Shown here: positions 1 through 8,014 of the stretch, piece by piece
Position numbering within the stretch: position 1 is the first letter of the stretch
How the letters are laid out: each line of letters starts with the position of its first letter
Source of the DNA: Actinomycetota bacterium
GTDB taxonomy: Bacteria > Actinomycetota > Acidimicrobiia > Acidimicrobiales > Poriferisodaliceae
Reading direction: 5' to 3'
DNA length: 11,531 nt
NCBI GenBank assembly: GCA_002731665.1
Contig: PCCJ01000077.1
Coordinates: 1 to 11,531, forward strand
Program-made: the position numbers and the translations under genes
Notes under the pieces: generated by a model
Database searches by the model: none
Told to the model about the DNA's origin: nothing
What the model saw: only the letters and a program-made list of their open reading frames with translations

Positions 1-42
1 TACACGACCGTAACCGCAGTAACAAAATTTTTGATCTTCCAT
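1..42 (-). CDS. Possible start of an unidentified protein, cut by the window edge
   Basis: An ATG at 42-40 follows the mazG stop codon directly (TAAATG), and the frame stays open for 14 codons to the window edge, beginning MEDQKFCYCGYGRV. A purine-rich stretch within the end of mazG (AGAAGAAAG) could act as a ribosome binding site. The closely spaced Cys-Tyr-Cys-Gly might be the start of a metal-binding element, but 14 residues cannot identify a family. It does not look like the start of enolase, which lies near mazG in some Actinobacteria. The support is tight spacing and an open frame only. Confidence 0.35.
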   Translation of the reverse strand, partial: MEDQKFCYCGYGRV

Positions 43-1089
43 TTATTTTCTTTCTTCTGCCTTAATCGCAGTCCATTGAATTCGAAGTTCGTCAAGATCA
101 GGCATCTCTTCGTCGAGATTTCGGTCGAAAACATGGGGGTGACGCCTCACCATTTTTTTGCGAAGTTCCTCAATTATTTCTACAAGAGTAAAGGTGCTTT
201 CTTCCTCGCCAATCGCCGCATGCAGAAGGACCTGGAATAGGAGATCACCAAGTTCCTCGACAAGCGAGGCTGTAGATGTCTCACCTGCATCAATCAATAA
301 AAGTACCTCAGCCACCTCGTTCGCTTCCTCAAGCACATACTCTGCAAGGCTTCCGTGCGTTTGCGATCTATCCCATGGGCACTCGGCTCGAAGCGTTTGC
401 ACTATTGAATATAGTGAACGAACCGACGCACCGACAGCAGTTGCTGGCACCGCAGAGATCCACAAACTAGTCAAATGATCGGGTTCGAAACTTCTATCTA
501 AATCATCCCATTCAACATCAAATACTGCTTCGTCGTTAAGACCCAATCTTTGAAGAACCGTTACCTTCGGCGAAACGTCACTGTCTAGCGACAACTTTAT
601 ATCCGAAAGCACAAACTGGCTATCACATTGAGCCACTAGGGCCGGTCCTACGACATTTTTGATTTCACTAGTAAAGCGGTGACCATCTACAAGCGTGACT
701 CCTACTTCAACAGGGTCTATACCGAGTCTGGCCCAAGCAAGGTCCAGAAAGGATATCGCTGGTTCGATTCGCACCGAAATTCTGTCTTCAAGTCTAAGCA
801 ACTCTACGGTTCGTTCAGCGATGAGTGGTGATCCGGGAACTAGGTAAAGAACAGAGCCGTTAATGATGGCGGCCTCTACTAGCCGCTCGGCGATGTTTGC
901 ATACACATGCTCTAAAGTTTCAGCTTCATCATAAATTCGATCAAACGACTCCGCATGTGCGAATATTTCTGCTGCAGGGTGACTTCGAGTTCTTATGTAG
1001 GTTAAATGCTCTCGCGAAAGACTTCGAACATTACTCGGCACATAATCCACATCAGCTGGGCCCATCCCAGCCACTATTACTGTTGCCAT
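43..1089 (-). CDS. mazG: YabN-type fusion: tetrapyrrole-methylase-like domain plus MazG nucleotide pyrophosphohydrolase
   Basis: A 348-residue protein. Residues 1-195 resemble the SAM-dependent tetrapyrrole (corrin/porphyrin) methylase fold, with the glycine-rich start VIVAGMGPAD and a YLVPGSP segment near 82-88. Residues 225-348 form a single MazG domain: LRAECPWDRSQTH at 233-245, the metal-binding acidic pairs LEEANE (253-258) and ELGD (279-282), and KMVRRHPHVF at 312-321. MazG domains hydrolyse NTPs to NMP and pyrophosphate, a house-cleaning role; the methylase-like half has no settled role in this family. The ATG at 1089 begins 12 bases after the lipoprotein stop, without a strong Shine-Dalgarno, so expression probably depends on the upstream genes. 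MazG next to mfd fits actinobacterial gene order. Domain assignments are by motif; the MazG half is the more secure. Confidence 0.9.
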   Translation of the reverse strand: MATVIVAGMGPADVDYVPSNVRSLSREHLTYIRTRSHPAAEIFAHAESFDRIYDEAETLEHVYANIAERLVEAAIINGSVLYLVPGSPLIAERTVELLRLEDRISVRIEPAISFLDLAWARLGIDPVEVGVTLVDGHRFTSEIKNVVGPALVAQCDSQFVLSDIKLSLDSDVSPKVTVLQRLGLNDEAVFDVEWDDLDRSFEPDHLTSLWISAVPATAVGASVRSLYSIVQTLRAECPWDRSQTHGSLAEYVLEEANEVAEVLLLIDAGETSTASLVEELGDLLFQVLLHAAIGEEESTFTLVEIIEELRKKMVRRHPHVFDRNLDEEMPDLDELRIQWTAIKAEERK

Positions 1090-1101
1090 ATGATTACAGA
1101 C

Positions 1102-2109
1102 TCAATTTAGACTTATAGAAACTGTGGCCGAAGACCAAGTCCCTATAGCCGGGTCAATTTGAACAGAACTCGCACGTTTCACAACTTCACTAGCAAGTAG
1201 CTCATTGCCAAATGGGCCTAATTGGTCTTTGTCTATCTCCGCAGATTTAATTTCCGATACATAGAGGGAAATCCAAAGTTCGCCAGTATCACTGAACTGT
1301 GAATAAGTAAGACTTGGTTTTGAAAACTCCCCGGCCCCTAGCTCACTCAATGGCGCCGCCATCTCACCAAGATTCTCTGCCCAATCCAGAAGATTGGCGC
1401 AACCCATTTCACCGCCGGGCGCCGAAATAGTAGGTAAATTCACTTCATCAGCAACCAGGTACGGGTCTTCACCGCTAAGGATTCTTCCTATCGCTATCTC
1501 CGAGTCATTTTCTGAGTCAAGACCTAAAACCGTTATGCAATGTGGCGTAGCAAATTTGACCAGTCTCGGGTCTTCTGCGAACGCCTTATCTCGGGCATAC
1601 ACTTCAAAGGCACCTTCCATATGACTTTGCACAGCTTCGTTTATTTCGACGTCATTTTGTGCGAGATCAAGATCAAATCCCAATTCCACCAAAGCAATAG
1701 CGCTTAGACGCAGACGCAGCATTGACGTCAACCTTGCCACCACCACAGACGGATCAAGAGTATCACTTCGACTAGATGTAGAAGATGGCATTTCATCGAG
1801 GCTGGCTATAACTTCACCAATTGTTATCAACCCACCCGGATATCGCGCACCAACAAGCTCAAGATTACTGAACGTTGCAGCAAGTTCGAGGTCCGAGCGG
1901 TCTATCACTCCATCTGAGTCAACGTCGACTCGATTAAAAATTTCATCCCTATCTGCATTTAAAGTCGCAGAACTTTCAATGCCATCAAGATTCGAGCATC
2001 CAATATTAAAACCCAAGACACAAAAACTCAAAGCGGCTAGAGAAAGATATTTTTTAAAGGAGGGAGGGAGACTCTTCACAGTGTCGAGGCTACGGCCTTT
2101 ATTCCTCAA
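1102..2109 (-). CDS. Putative parvulin/SurA-like lipoprotein with an EF-hand-like loop
   Basis: About 335 residues from a TTG at 2109, or 325 from an in-frame GTG at 2079. Both starts leave a lipoprotein signal peptide: basic PSFKKY, a hydrophobic run, and a lipobox-like NIGC with Cys38. Residues 62-73 (DVDSDGVIDRSD) match a calcium-binding EF-hand loop with acidic residues at loop positions 1, 3, 5, 9 and 12 and Gly at 6. Residues 189-288 fit the parvulin prolyl isomerase pattern: a short beta strand at 190-195 (CITVLG), a helix with LSGEDPYLVADEV, PGGEMG at 231-236, an AAPLSEL helix, then a closing ISLYVSEIK strand. I therefore infer an exported, membrane-anchored foldase-like protein; activity is not shown. 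SurA-like lipoproteins between mfd and mazG are known in Actinobacteria (recalled). The TTG start overlaps the mfd end by 11 bases and has AAGG about 7 bases upstream; the start choice is uncertain. The gene is real; the family call is moderate. Confidence 0.7.
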   Translation of the reverse strand: MRNKGRSLDTVKSLPPSFKKYLSLAALSFCVLGFNIGCSNLDGIESSATLNADRDEIFNRVDVDSDGVIDRSDLELAATFSNLELVGARYPGGLITIGEVIASLDEMPSSTSSRSDTLDPSVVVARLTSMLRLRLSAIALVELGFDLDLAQNDVEINEAVQSHMEGAFEVYARDKAFAEDPRLVKFATPHCITVLGLDSENDSEIAIGRILSGEDPYLVADEVNLPTISAPGGEMGCANLLDWAENLGEMAAPLSELGAGEFSKPSLTYSQFSDTGELWISLYVSEIKSAEIDKDQLGPFGNELLASEVVKRASSVQIDPAIGTWSSATVSISLN

Positions 2110-5100
2110 CAGTAGGCCTTAACTCCTGCAGAAAAGAGAAAAGGCGTCCAGGCAACGAAGAATCAAGGGACTTGAATGAAAGAATTATCTCCTTTAAGTC
2201 CTCTTTATACAGGCCTGACTCCATAGGAAAAACAGCAGCTAGTCGGCGAAGTCTTAGCTGCTCGCTTTCCTTTAAGATTACGCCTAACAATCTGACTTTC
2301 GTTCCATGTGACACTGATATCTCGGAGATAGACAACCGAACACATTCTGTACGGAGTAAACCAATGTGCAATAAGATCTTTGCAACCTCAGGAACAGGTC
2401 CATATCGATCAGTCCATTCGGCCTCAATATCAACTACTTGAGACATCTCGGTAACCGAAGCTAACCGTCGGTAGGCCTCTAATCGTTGCTCTTGTCGCTC
2501 TACATAAATATCTGGCAAGAAAGCCTGAAGTGGTAAATCTAACGAAATTTCATCAGGTACATCTGGTGTCTCGCCCTTGAGGTCTGCTACGGCTTCTGTG
2601 ACCATCTCGCAATATAGATCATATCCAACAGCCGCAATATGACCGGACTGAACCCCGCTCAGCAGATTACCAGCTCCACGAAGTTCAAGATCACGCATGG
2701 CGATACGAAACCCCGAACCTAAAGCAGTTGATTCTCCTATTGTTTTGAGTCGTTCATACGCTTGTTCACTTAATGATCTATTAGCGGGATGAAATAAATA
2801 CGCATACGCTCGTTGACCAGATCTACCGACTCTTCCACGAATCTGGTGCAGCTGTCCGAGCCCTAACAGATCCGCTCTATTTACTACCAACGTGTTAACA
2901 CTCGGCATATCAATTCCAGACTCAATAATGGTCGTGCAAACCAAAACGTCATAACGCTGCTCCCAAAAGTCTATAACGACCTGCTCTAGCGAACCTTCGT
3001 CCATCTGCCCATGAGCTACCGCTATACGCGCTTCGGGCACTAGCTGGTTAAGGTCGTGCGCTACTTGCTCGATGTCCGCTACTCGATTGTGGACAAAGAA
3101 AACTTGTCCATCTCTTAGCAGCTCCCGTCGCATTGCCTCGGCAACAGCTCGTTCATCATATTCACCCACGTGCGTTAAAATTGGCTGCCTCTCCGCCGGA
3201 GCAGTTTGAAGAAGCGACAAATCACGGATACCAGTCAGGCTCATTTCCAAAGTTCGAGGAATTGGTGTAGCGGTCAAAGTCAAGACGTCTACATTAGCTT
3301 TGAACTGCTTAATTGATTCTTTATGAGTAACCCCAAATCGTTGTTCTTCGTCTACGACTAATATCCCTAGGTTTTTGAATCGAACATCTCCTGAAAGTAA
3401 TCTGTGCGTTCCGATAACCACGTCGACGCTTCCGTCTTCGATGTCGCGCACAACCCCACGTTGTTGAGCTGGTGTAAGAAAACGACTCAAGACTTCAACA
3501 CGTACTCCATGCTCTCGATATCGTTCCACGAACGTTTGGTGATGCTGCTGTGCTAGAAGAGTGGTCGGCACAAGAACAGCCGCCTGAAGTCCATCATTAA
3601 CTGCGCAGAAGGCAGCACGAACTGCTACTTCAGTTTTGCCAAAACCAACATCTCCGCAGACTAAGCGATCCATGGGAAAGGCAGATGCCATATCTTTTAG
3701 CACGTCGTCGATAGCAGCGCTTTGGTCAGGTGTTTCGCGGAAAGGAAAAGACTCTGAAATTTCACGCATCCAGGGAGTATCTATAGGAAATGCATGCCCT
3801 TCGACTGCAGTTCGCTTTTGATATAGCACTACTAGCTCTTGAGCTATTTCATTTACAGCAGCCCTTACTCGAGCTTTTTGCTTCTGGAACTCAGTCCCAC
3901 CCATCCGGCTAAGCGAGGGACTTTCGCCGCCAATGTAAGGCCTAATCAAATTGATCTGGTCGGTAGGCAAATAGAGCTTATCGCTGCCTCTAAAGTCTAA
4001 AACTAGATAGTCCCGTTCTGCTCCCATCAACTTTCGATTTACTATTCCCTGGTATTTTGAAACACCGTGATGGTAATGAACTACAAAATCGCCAGGACTC
4101 AAATCGTCAAAGGCTGTTTGCGCTCCTCGTCGAGTTTTAGGGACGCGATGCGTTGTCCTTCTTCCTGTGAATTCACGTTCTGTGAGCACGGCTACACCGA
4201 ACTCTGGTGCTACAAAACCGAACTCTAGAGAAGCGACTACAATATGCCCTCCTCCTTGGCCACTGTAGGAAAAAGAGTCAACATGAAGGGAAAGTTCTAT
4301 ACCCTCATCACTCAAGGTATGTCTTAGCCTCTGAGCAGAGCTTTCAGTGTCCGCTGCAACTACCAAGGTTCCATCGGCGCTTAAAACTGTTTTAATTTGG
4401 TTTAGGAGCCTGACCGAATCACCAGCTATAGTTTCCCATTGCTGAACTTCGATTTGCTGGCTACCGCCTACTGTTAGATTGTTGTCAAGTGTTAGTACTG
4501 CTGCTTCAGATCTCTCTATTAGTCGCTCGTAGCTTACGTACAACGAAGGAAACGCTACCGGCGCGCCGTCTTCAGTCAATGCTCCCCAAGTTCCCGCCAA
4601 ACTTCGAGCAAGGTCTTGTTCTTCGTCCTTGAGGTCAATAGCTTTATTGCGTAATCTGCTTGGCTCCACCAGAACTATGTGCCCAGCCCTACCCAATAAG
4701 TCTGGAAGAACCTGATTTGTGTCGACCAGCCATGGGAGCCAGGACTCTAGACCATCGAACATTTCCCCGTTTACTATCTTTTCCCAGTGTTCAGTGCCCC
4801 ATGGCGCTATCACCTTAAGGTTTTCAGCCTTTTCTCGTATTTCTAAATCTGGTCGTAATTCGCGCGCCGGAAGTATCTTCACCTGCTCTAGGTCAGCCAT
4901 TGATCTTTGGTCGCCGACATCGAATTCTGCTAGTCGTTCAATTTCGTCTCCCCAAAAGTCTATTCGAATAGGAAAATCTGCTGTCGATGGGAAAACATCA
5001 ACTATCCCGCCGCGCACAGCCATTTCTCCTCGGTGTTCAACCTGGAATTCTCGATGATATCCATAGTCAACTAGCCTTTGAACAAACTCTTCTCTTGAGA

Positions 5101-5572
5101 ATTCTGCTCCAAGGCTTACGGTTAAGGTCGAAAAGTCGTTGCTCGTTGTAGCCAGCCGTTGAAGAATAGCTCTTAAGGGGGCTACCACTACATCTGGTTT
5201 ATTATCAGACCGCAGTCGACTCAAAACTTCTAGACGCCTCCCCATCGTCTCGATACCTGGGCTCAGGCGCTCGAATGGTAATGTCTCCCAGGCTGGAAAA
5301 ATTTCAACGTGACTCTTCCCAAGCCAAATTTGTAGATCAGCCGCATAATGTTCTGCTTCCGACCCTGTTGAAGTAACTACCAAAATAGGTTTTCGAGAAC
5401 TGAGTTTTGCCATCGAAGCGACAAAGTACGGCCGAGCATTTTCCGATACAGATACATGCGCCGCTTCTCGGCCCAAAGTTTCTAAAAATGCAGACTCTAC
5501 TGAAATTTTCTTCAAAACTGCATTGCTGAGCCCGCTGTCTGAAAAAATACTCGAAGCTTTCGATGTCATCAT
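2099..5572 (-). CDS. mfd: Transcription-repair coupling factor Mfd
   Basis: An 1157-residue SF2 DNA translocase that removes RNA polymerase stalled at DNA lesions and recruits UvrA for nucleotide excision repair. The length is normal for Mfd. The N-terminal UvrB-like region includes IFPAWETLPFERLSP (91-105). The RNA polymerase interaction domain lies around 488-545 (GDFVVHYHHGVSKYQG, then DKLYLPTDQI). The helicase core has Walker A GDVGFGKT (640-647), DEEQ (741-744), TATPIPRT (767-774), IIESGIDMP (882-890) and QIRGRVGRSG (910-919). The translocation (TRG) motif RDLELRGAGNLL is at 960-971, followed by QSGHI, and the C-terminal domain is present. The ATG at 5572 overlaps the pth stop as ATGA, with a second ATG directly after it and only a weak AGG upstream, suggesting translational coupling to pth. 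Nothing is missing or frameshifted. Confidence 0.98.
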   Translation of the reverse strand: MMTSKASSIFSDSGLSNAVLKKISVESAFLETLGREAAHVSVSENARPYFVASMAKLSSRKPILVVTSTGSEAEHYAADLQIWLGKSHVEIFPAWETLPFERLSPGIETMGRRLEVLSRLRSDNKPDVVVAPLRAILQRLATTSNDFSTLTVSLGAEFSREEFVQRLVDYGYHREFQVEHRGEMAVRGGIVDVFPSTADFPIRIDFWGDEIERLAEFDVGDQRSMADLEQVKILPARELRPDLEIREKAENLKVIAPWGTEHWEKIVNGEMFDGLESWLPWLVDTNQVLPDLLGRAGHIVLVEPSRLRNKAIDLKDEEQDLARSLAGTWGALTEDGAPVAFPSLYVSYERLIERSEAAVLTLDNNLTVGGSQQIEVQQWETIAGDSVRLLNQIKTVLSADGTLVVAADTESSAQRLRHTLSDEGIELSLHVDSFSYSGQGGGHIVVASLEFGFVAPEFGVAVLTEREFTGRRTTHRVPKTRRGAQTAFDDLSPGDFVVHYHHGVSKYQGIVNRKLMGAERDYLVLDFRGSDKLYLPTDQINLIRPYIGGESPSLSRMGGTEFQKQKARVRAAVNEIAQELVVLYQKRTAVEGHAFPIDTPWMREISESFPFRETPDQSAAIDDVLKDMASAFPMDRLVCGDVGFGKTEVAVRAAFCAVNDGLQAAVLVPTTLLAQQHHQTFVERYREHGVRVEVLSRFLTPAQQRGVVRDIEDGSVDVVIGTHRLLSGDVRFKNLGILVVDEEQRFGVTHKESIKQFKANVDVLTLTATPIPRTLEMSLTGIRDLSLLQTAPAERQPILTHVGEYDERAVAEAMRRELLRDGQVFFVHNRVADIEQVAHDLNQLVPEARIAVAHGQMDEGSLEQVVIDFWEQRYDVLVCTTIIESGIDMPSVNTLVVNRADLLGLGQLHQIRGRVGRSGQRAYAYLFHPANRSLSEQAYERLKTIGESTALGSGFRIAMRDLELRGAGNLLSGVQSGHIAAVGYDLYCEMVTEAVADLKGETPDVPDEISLDLPLQAFLPDIYVERQEQRLEAYRRLASVTEMSQVVDIEAEWTDRYGPVPEVAKILLHIGLLRTECVRLSISEISVSHGTKVRLLGVILKESEQLRLRRLAAVFPMESGLYKEDLKEIILSFKSLDSSLPGRLFSFLQELRPTVEE

Positions 5573-6183
5573 CGCCTGTTAAACATTTGCATGGCTTCTT
5601 CCAAACCATCTCTGATAATCGATTCCAAAGCATCGCTCGCTAACTGAACGGAATCATCAAAAGCTGCTCGGTCAGATTTAGATGGCTTCTTCAGAACCCA
5701 GCCTTTCCCCGCCCCGGAGCTCGGAGGTTTACCAACACCCATTCGCACTCTCACGAAATCATCTTCGCCTAAATGCTGAACTATGGATTTCAGCCCGTTG
5801 TGTCCTGCTGTACTTCCACCAGATTTAAGTTTTAACCGACCAGGATTAAGATCAAGCTCATCGTGAGCAACGATTATCTTCCCAGGCTGGTCGATGCCGT
5901 ACCGTTTGACTAAAAGCCGCACACTTTCACCGCTCAGATTCATAAATGTCTCAGGGCAAGCTAACACAATATTTTTTTTCTCTAACGTTCCTGAGGCTAC
6001 GATTGCACGTTCGTTACGAGATCGACCCAATGACAGATTCATTCGAGCCGCCATGTTCTCTACGACCTCTGATCCTAGGTTGTGCCTAGTTCCAGAATAC
6101 CTATCGCCAGGGTTACCCAATCCGACTATTAGATAGTCCGCAGCTGTTCCACGCCGCTCAGATGCCCGGCGAAAAATTGACAC
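5569..6183 (-). CDS. pth: Peptidyl-tRNA hydrolase
   Basis: A 204-residue enzyme that releases peptides from peptidyl-tRNAs dropped by the ribosome. Family motifs are all present: LIVGLGNPGDRY (18-29), TRHNLG with the catalytic His34 (32-37), PETFMNLSGE (77-86), HDELDL with Asp108 (107-112), GGSTAGHNGLKSI (122-134) and VRVRMGVG (144-151). The start is a GTG at 6183, 11 bases after the rplY stop; the leader between them is T-rich with no clear Shine-Dalgarno. No ATG lies before the GLGNPG motif, so GTG is the best choice even though it gives a longer N-terminal extension (about 16 residues) than usual. The stop overlaps the mfd start by 4 bases. Pairing with rplY is typical in bacteria. Confidence 0.97.
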   Translation of the reverse strand: MSIFRRASERRGTAADYLIVGLGNPGDRYSGTRHNLGSEVVENMAARMNLSLGRSRNERAIVASGTLEKKNIVLACPETFMNLSGESVRLLVKRYGIDQPGKIIVAHDELDLNPGRLKLKSGGSTAGHNGLKSIVQHLGEDDFVRVRMGVGKPPSSGAGKGWVLKKPSKSDRAAFDDSVQLASDALESIIRDGLEEAMQMFNRR

Positions 6184-6194
6184 TAGAAAAAAAC

Positions 6195-6863
6195 TTAATC
6201 CCCAGCGCCGTCGCTGTCACCAGCGGCTGACGCCTCATCATCTCCACCATCAATAGCGTCATCTCCGTCAACCGCAAGTTCATCTTCAGTTGCATCGGCC
6301 AAAGTTGCTCTACTTATCTGAGCAATCGCTATGACAGTTTCTAATTCCAGCTGACTAATTACGCCGTCTGGGAGCGTCAAGTCAGAGACTCTGAGTGGGG
6401 TTTCTATGGCCAGCTCTTCTATGTCTATTTCAAAGCTTTGGGGAATTTGACCAGCTGGCGCTTGAACCGAGAGCGTCATTATTTGTTGTTGGACTACAGC
6501 ACCCTGGCGACCAGCGGCAAGAGCTTCACCTGTTAAGTTGACAGGGACGTCCACAACAATGAGCTCATCAAGACGTACTAGCTGAAAGTCAACGTGCGAG
6601 ACCTTGTTGGCAATAGTGTCACGCTGCAATTCTTTAACAATACTTAAATAGTCTTGACCATCTACGTCTATCGTGATGACCGCGTTCGCACCTGCAGCAT
6701 TTAACGCCGACCGAAATTCTAGCCGGTCTAAGGTGACTGGAATTGGATCCGAGCCATGCCCATAGATCACTGCTGGGATCTTATTCTCGTGGCGAAGTCG
6801 ACGCGAAGAGCGGCTACCTAGCGTACGACCTGTATTGGCCTGAAGTTTTAGTTCCGACGACAT
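6195..6863 (-). CDS. rplY: 50S ribosomal protein bL25, long CTC form
   Basis: A 222-residue CTC-type bL25, the 5S rRNA-binding protein of the large subunit. Residues 1-95 are the L25 5S-binding domain (GRTLGSRSSRRLR at 12-24, KIPAVIYGHG at 28-37, then KVSHVDFQL). Residues about 98-185 form the second beta-rich domain (VDVPVNLTGEA onward). The last 35 or so residues are an acidic Asp/Glu/Gly/Ala tail, common in actinobacterial homologues. The frame is open further upstream to 6959, but the ATG at 6863 is chosen because AGGAG lies 9 bases before it and the protein then starts as the family does (SSELKL). It lies first in a rplY-pth-mfd-lipoprotein-mazG run, behind a 138-bp gap that probably holds its promoter. 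Confidence 0.95.
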   Translation of the reverse strand: MSSELKLQANTGRTLGSRSSRRLRHENKIPAVIYGHGSDPIPVTLDRLEFRSALNAAGANAVITIDVDGQDYLSIVKELQRDTIANKVSHVDFQLVRLDELIVVDVPVNLTGEALAAGRQGAVVQQQIMTLSVQAPAGQIPQSFEIDIEELAIETPLRVSDLTLPDGVISQLELETVIAIAQISRATLADATEDELAVDGDDAIDGGDDEASAAGDSDGAGD

Positions 6864-6872
6864 CCCTGAAGA

Positions 6873-6877
6873 CTCCT
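6873..6877 (-). promoter_or_regulatory. Shine-Dalgarno AGGAG that sets the rplY start
   Basis: On the minus strand AGGAG lies 9 bases upstream of the ATG at 6863. It is the best ribosome binding site near the 5' end of the open frame and supports 6863 over the upstream in-frame starts. Confidence 0.7.
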
Positions 6878-6966
6878 GCAAAATGGGTGGAGGTAGTGAC
6901 ATTCTTACGGAGCACCACCTGACGCGAGGGACAAGTGTAGGCGAGACTTTGCCAAACACCCACCTA

Positions 6967-6995
6967 AATTCGCTGTTGTTAAAAAACTATGTCAA
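6967..6995 (-). promoter_or_regulatory. Weak candidate promoter for the rplY-pth-mfd run
   Basis: The gap between the prs stop (7002) and the rplY start (6863) contains a perfect TTGACA on the minus strand at 6995-6990. The hexamer 17 bases downstream, CGAATT at 6972-6967, is a poor -10. A better TANNNT box, TACACT, lies further down around 6940 but has no -35 at proper spacing. The gap's size argues for a promoter here; its exact position is unsettled. I see no leader peptide, riboswitch or clear terminator in the gap. Confidence 0.25.
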
Positions 6996-7001
6996 CTTTG
7001 C

Positions 7002-7985
7002 TCACGAGTGGTTGTCTCCATCAAATATTTCGGAAACCGAAGCATCTTCGAATACTGCCTCTAAAGCATCAGCTAAAACCCCTGCGACGCTGAGTACTTC
7101 CAGCTTTTCGAATTGTTTAGAATCAGGCAACGGGACGCTATTTGTCACAATAACTTTACTCAAGCGCGAGTCCTTCAGGCGCTCTACCGCCGGCCCAGAA
7201 AAAACGGCGTGAGTCGTAGCGCATAGAACGTCTGTCGCTCCATTCTCAAAAAGTGTGTCCACGGCCGCACAAATCGTTCCAGCAGTATCAATCATGTCAT
7301 CAATAATTACGCACGTTCTTCCGTCGACATCTCCCATAACGCCCAATGCTTCGACCTCATTCGCTACTTGTAATGACCGCCGCTTGTAGATAGCAGCAAC
7401 TTCGCAATCAAGGCGTTTGGCGTAACGTTCTGCAACCTTAACTCTTCCCGTATCAGGAGATACAATTACAGAACCACTTGGAATATTTTCTCGTAAATAG
7501 TTAATTAACACAGGCGCAGCAGTCAAATGGTCGACCGGGCCTTCAAAAAATCCTTGTATCTGACCGCTATGCAAGTCGATACCGACGAGTCGTTGGGCCC
7601 CTGCAGCGTAGAGAAGGTCTGCCAATAAACGAGCGGTAATGGGCTCGCGTCCTTGGGCTTTGCGATCTTGCCGGGCATAACCGTAGAAAGGCACCACTGC
7701 GGTGATGCGTTTTGCCGAAGCACGTTGCGCAGCATCAACCATTATCAGCTGCTCCATTATCGCATCGTTAACACTCATATCACCGGCACTGGCATGGGAC
7801 TGGATAATAAAAACATCGCCCCCTCGCACCGATTCCTGAAAACGACACTTAATCTCTCCGTTGGCAAAGTCCGTAATGCCAGGATCACCTAGTTCGACTC
7901 CAAGATGGCTAGCTATTTCGCTAGCCAATGAACGGTTAGCTCGACCGCTGAATAGATGAAGTCGCTTTTTAGTAACCAGCTCCAT
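7002..7985 (-). CDS. prs: Ribose-phosphate pyrophosphokinase (PRPP synthase)
   Basis: A 327-residue class I PRPP synthase that makes phosphoribosyl pyrophosphate from ribose 5-phosphate and ATP, for nucleotide, histidine and tryptophan synthesis and, in Actinobacteria, for decaprenyl-phosphoribose routes in some lineages. Motifs: FANGEIKCRFQESVRG (40-55), the FYGYARQDRK loop (100-109), GIDLHSGQIQGFF (135-147), the catalytic-loop YKRR (200-203), the PRPP-binding signature VIIDDMIDTAGT (226-237), and VTNSVPLP near 280-287. The ATG at 7985 is preceded by AGAGG (7995-7991) with a 5-base gap. It follows glmU by 29 bases in the same direction, the usual glmU-prs pair. The length is slightly above the family's typical 310-320 because of a short C-terminal tail. 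Confidence 0.98.
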   Translation of the reverse strand: MELVTKKRLHLFSGRANRSLASEIASHLGVELGDPGITDFANGEIKCRFQESVRGGDVFIIQSHASAGDMSVNDAIMEQLIMVDAAQRASAKRITAVVPFYGYARQDRKAQGREPITARLLADLLYAAGAQRLVGIDLHSGQIQGFFEGPVDHLTAAPVLINYLRENIPSGSVIVSPDTGRVKVAERYAKRLDCEVAAIYKRRSLQVANEVEALGVMGDVDGRTCVIIDDMIDTAGTICAAVDTLFENGATDVLCATTHAVFSGPAVERLKDSRLSKVIVTNSVPLPDSKQFEKLEVLSVAGVLADALEAVFEDASVSEIFDGDNHS

Positions 7986-8014
7986 GAGTACCTCTGCCCC
8001 TAGTAAAACGAAGT

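Noticed and set aside
158..478. Plus-strand open frame of 106 codons inside mazG
   Set aside because: It is antisense to a well-supported MazG fusion, and its Ser/Arg-rich translation shows no family motifs.
43..1089. MazG as a stress or toxin-antitoxin component (MazEF)
   Set aside because: The name is shared only historically; there is no mazE or mazF nearby, and the domain is a pyrophosphohydrolase in a housekeeping context.
4719..5057. Plus-strand open frame of 112 codons inside mfd
   Set aside because: It lies opposite conserved Mfd coding sequence and its translation is low-complexity Ser/Arg/Ile with no recognisable domain.
6864..6959. N-terminal extension of rplY up to an upstream ATG
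   Set aside because: The added residues do not resemble bL25, and a good Shine-Dalgarno supports the ATG at 6863.
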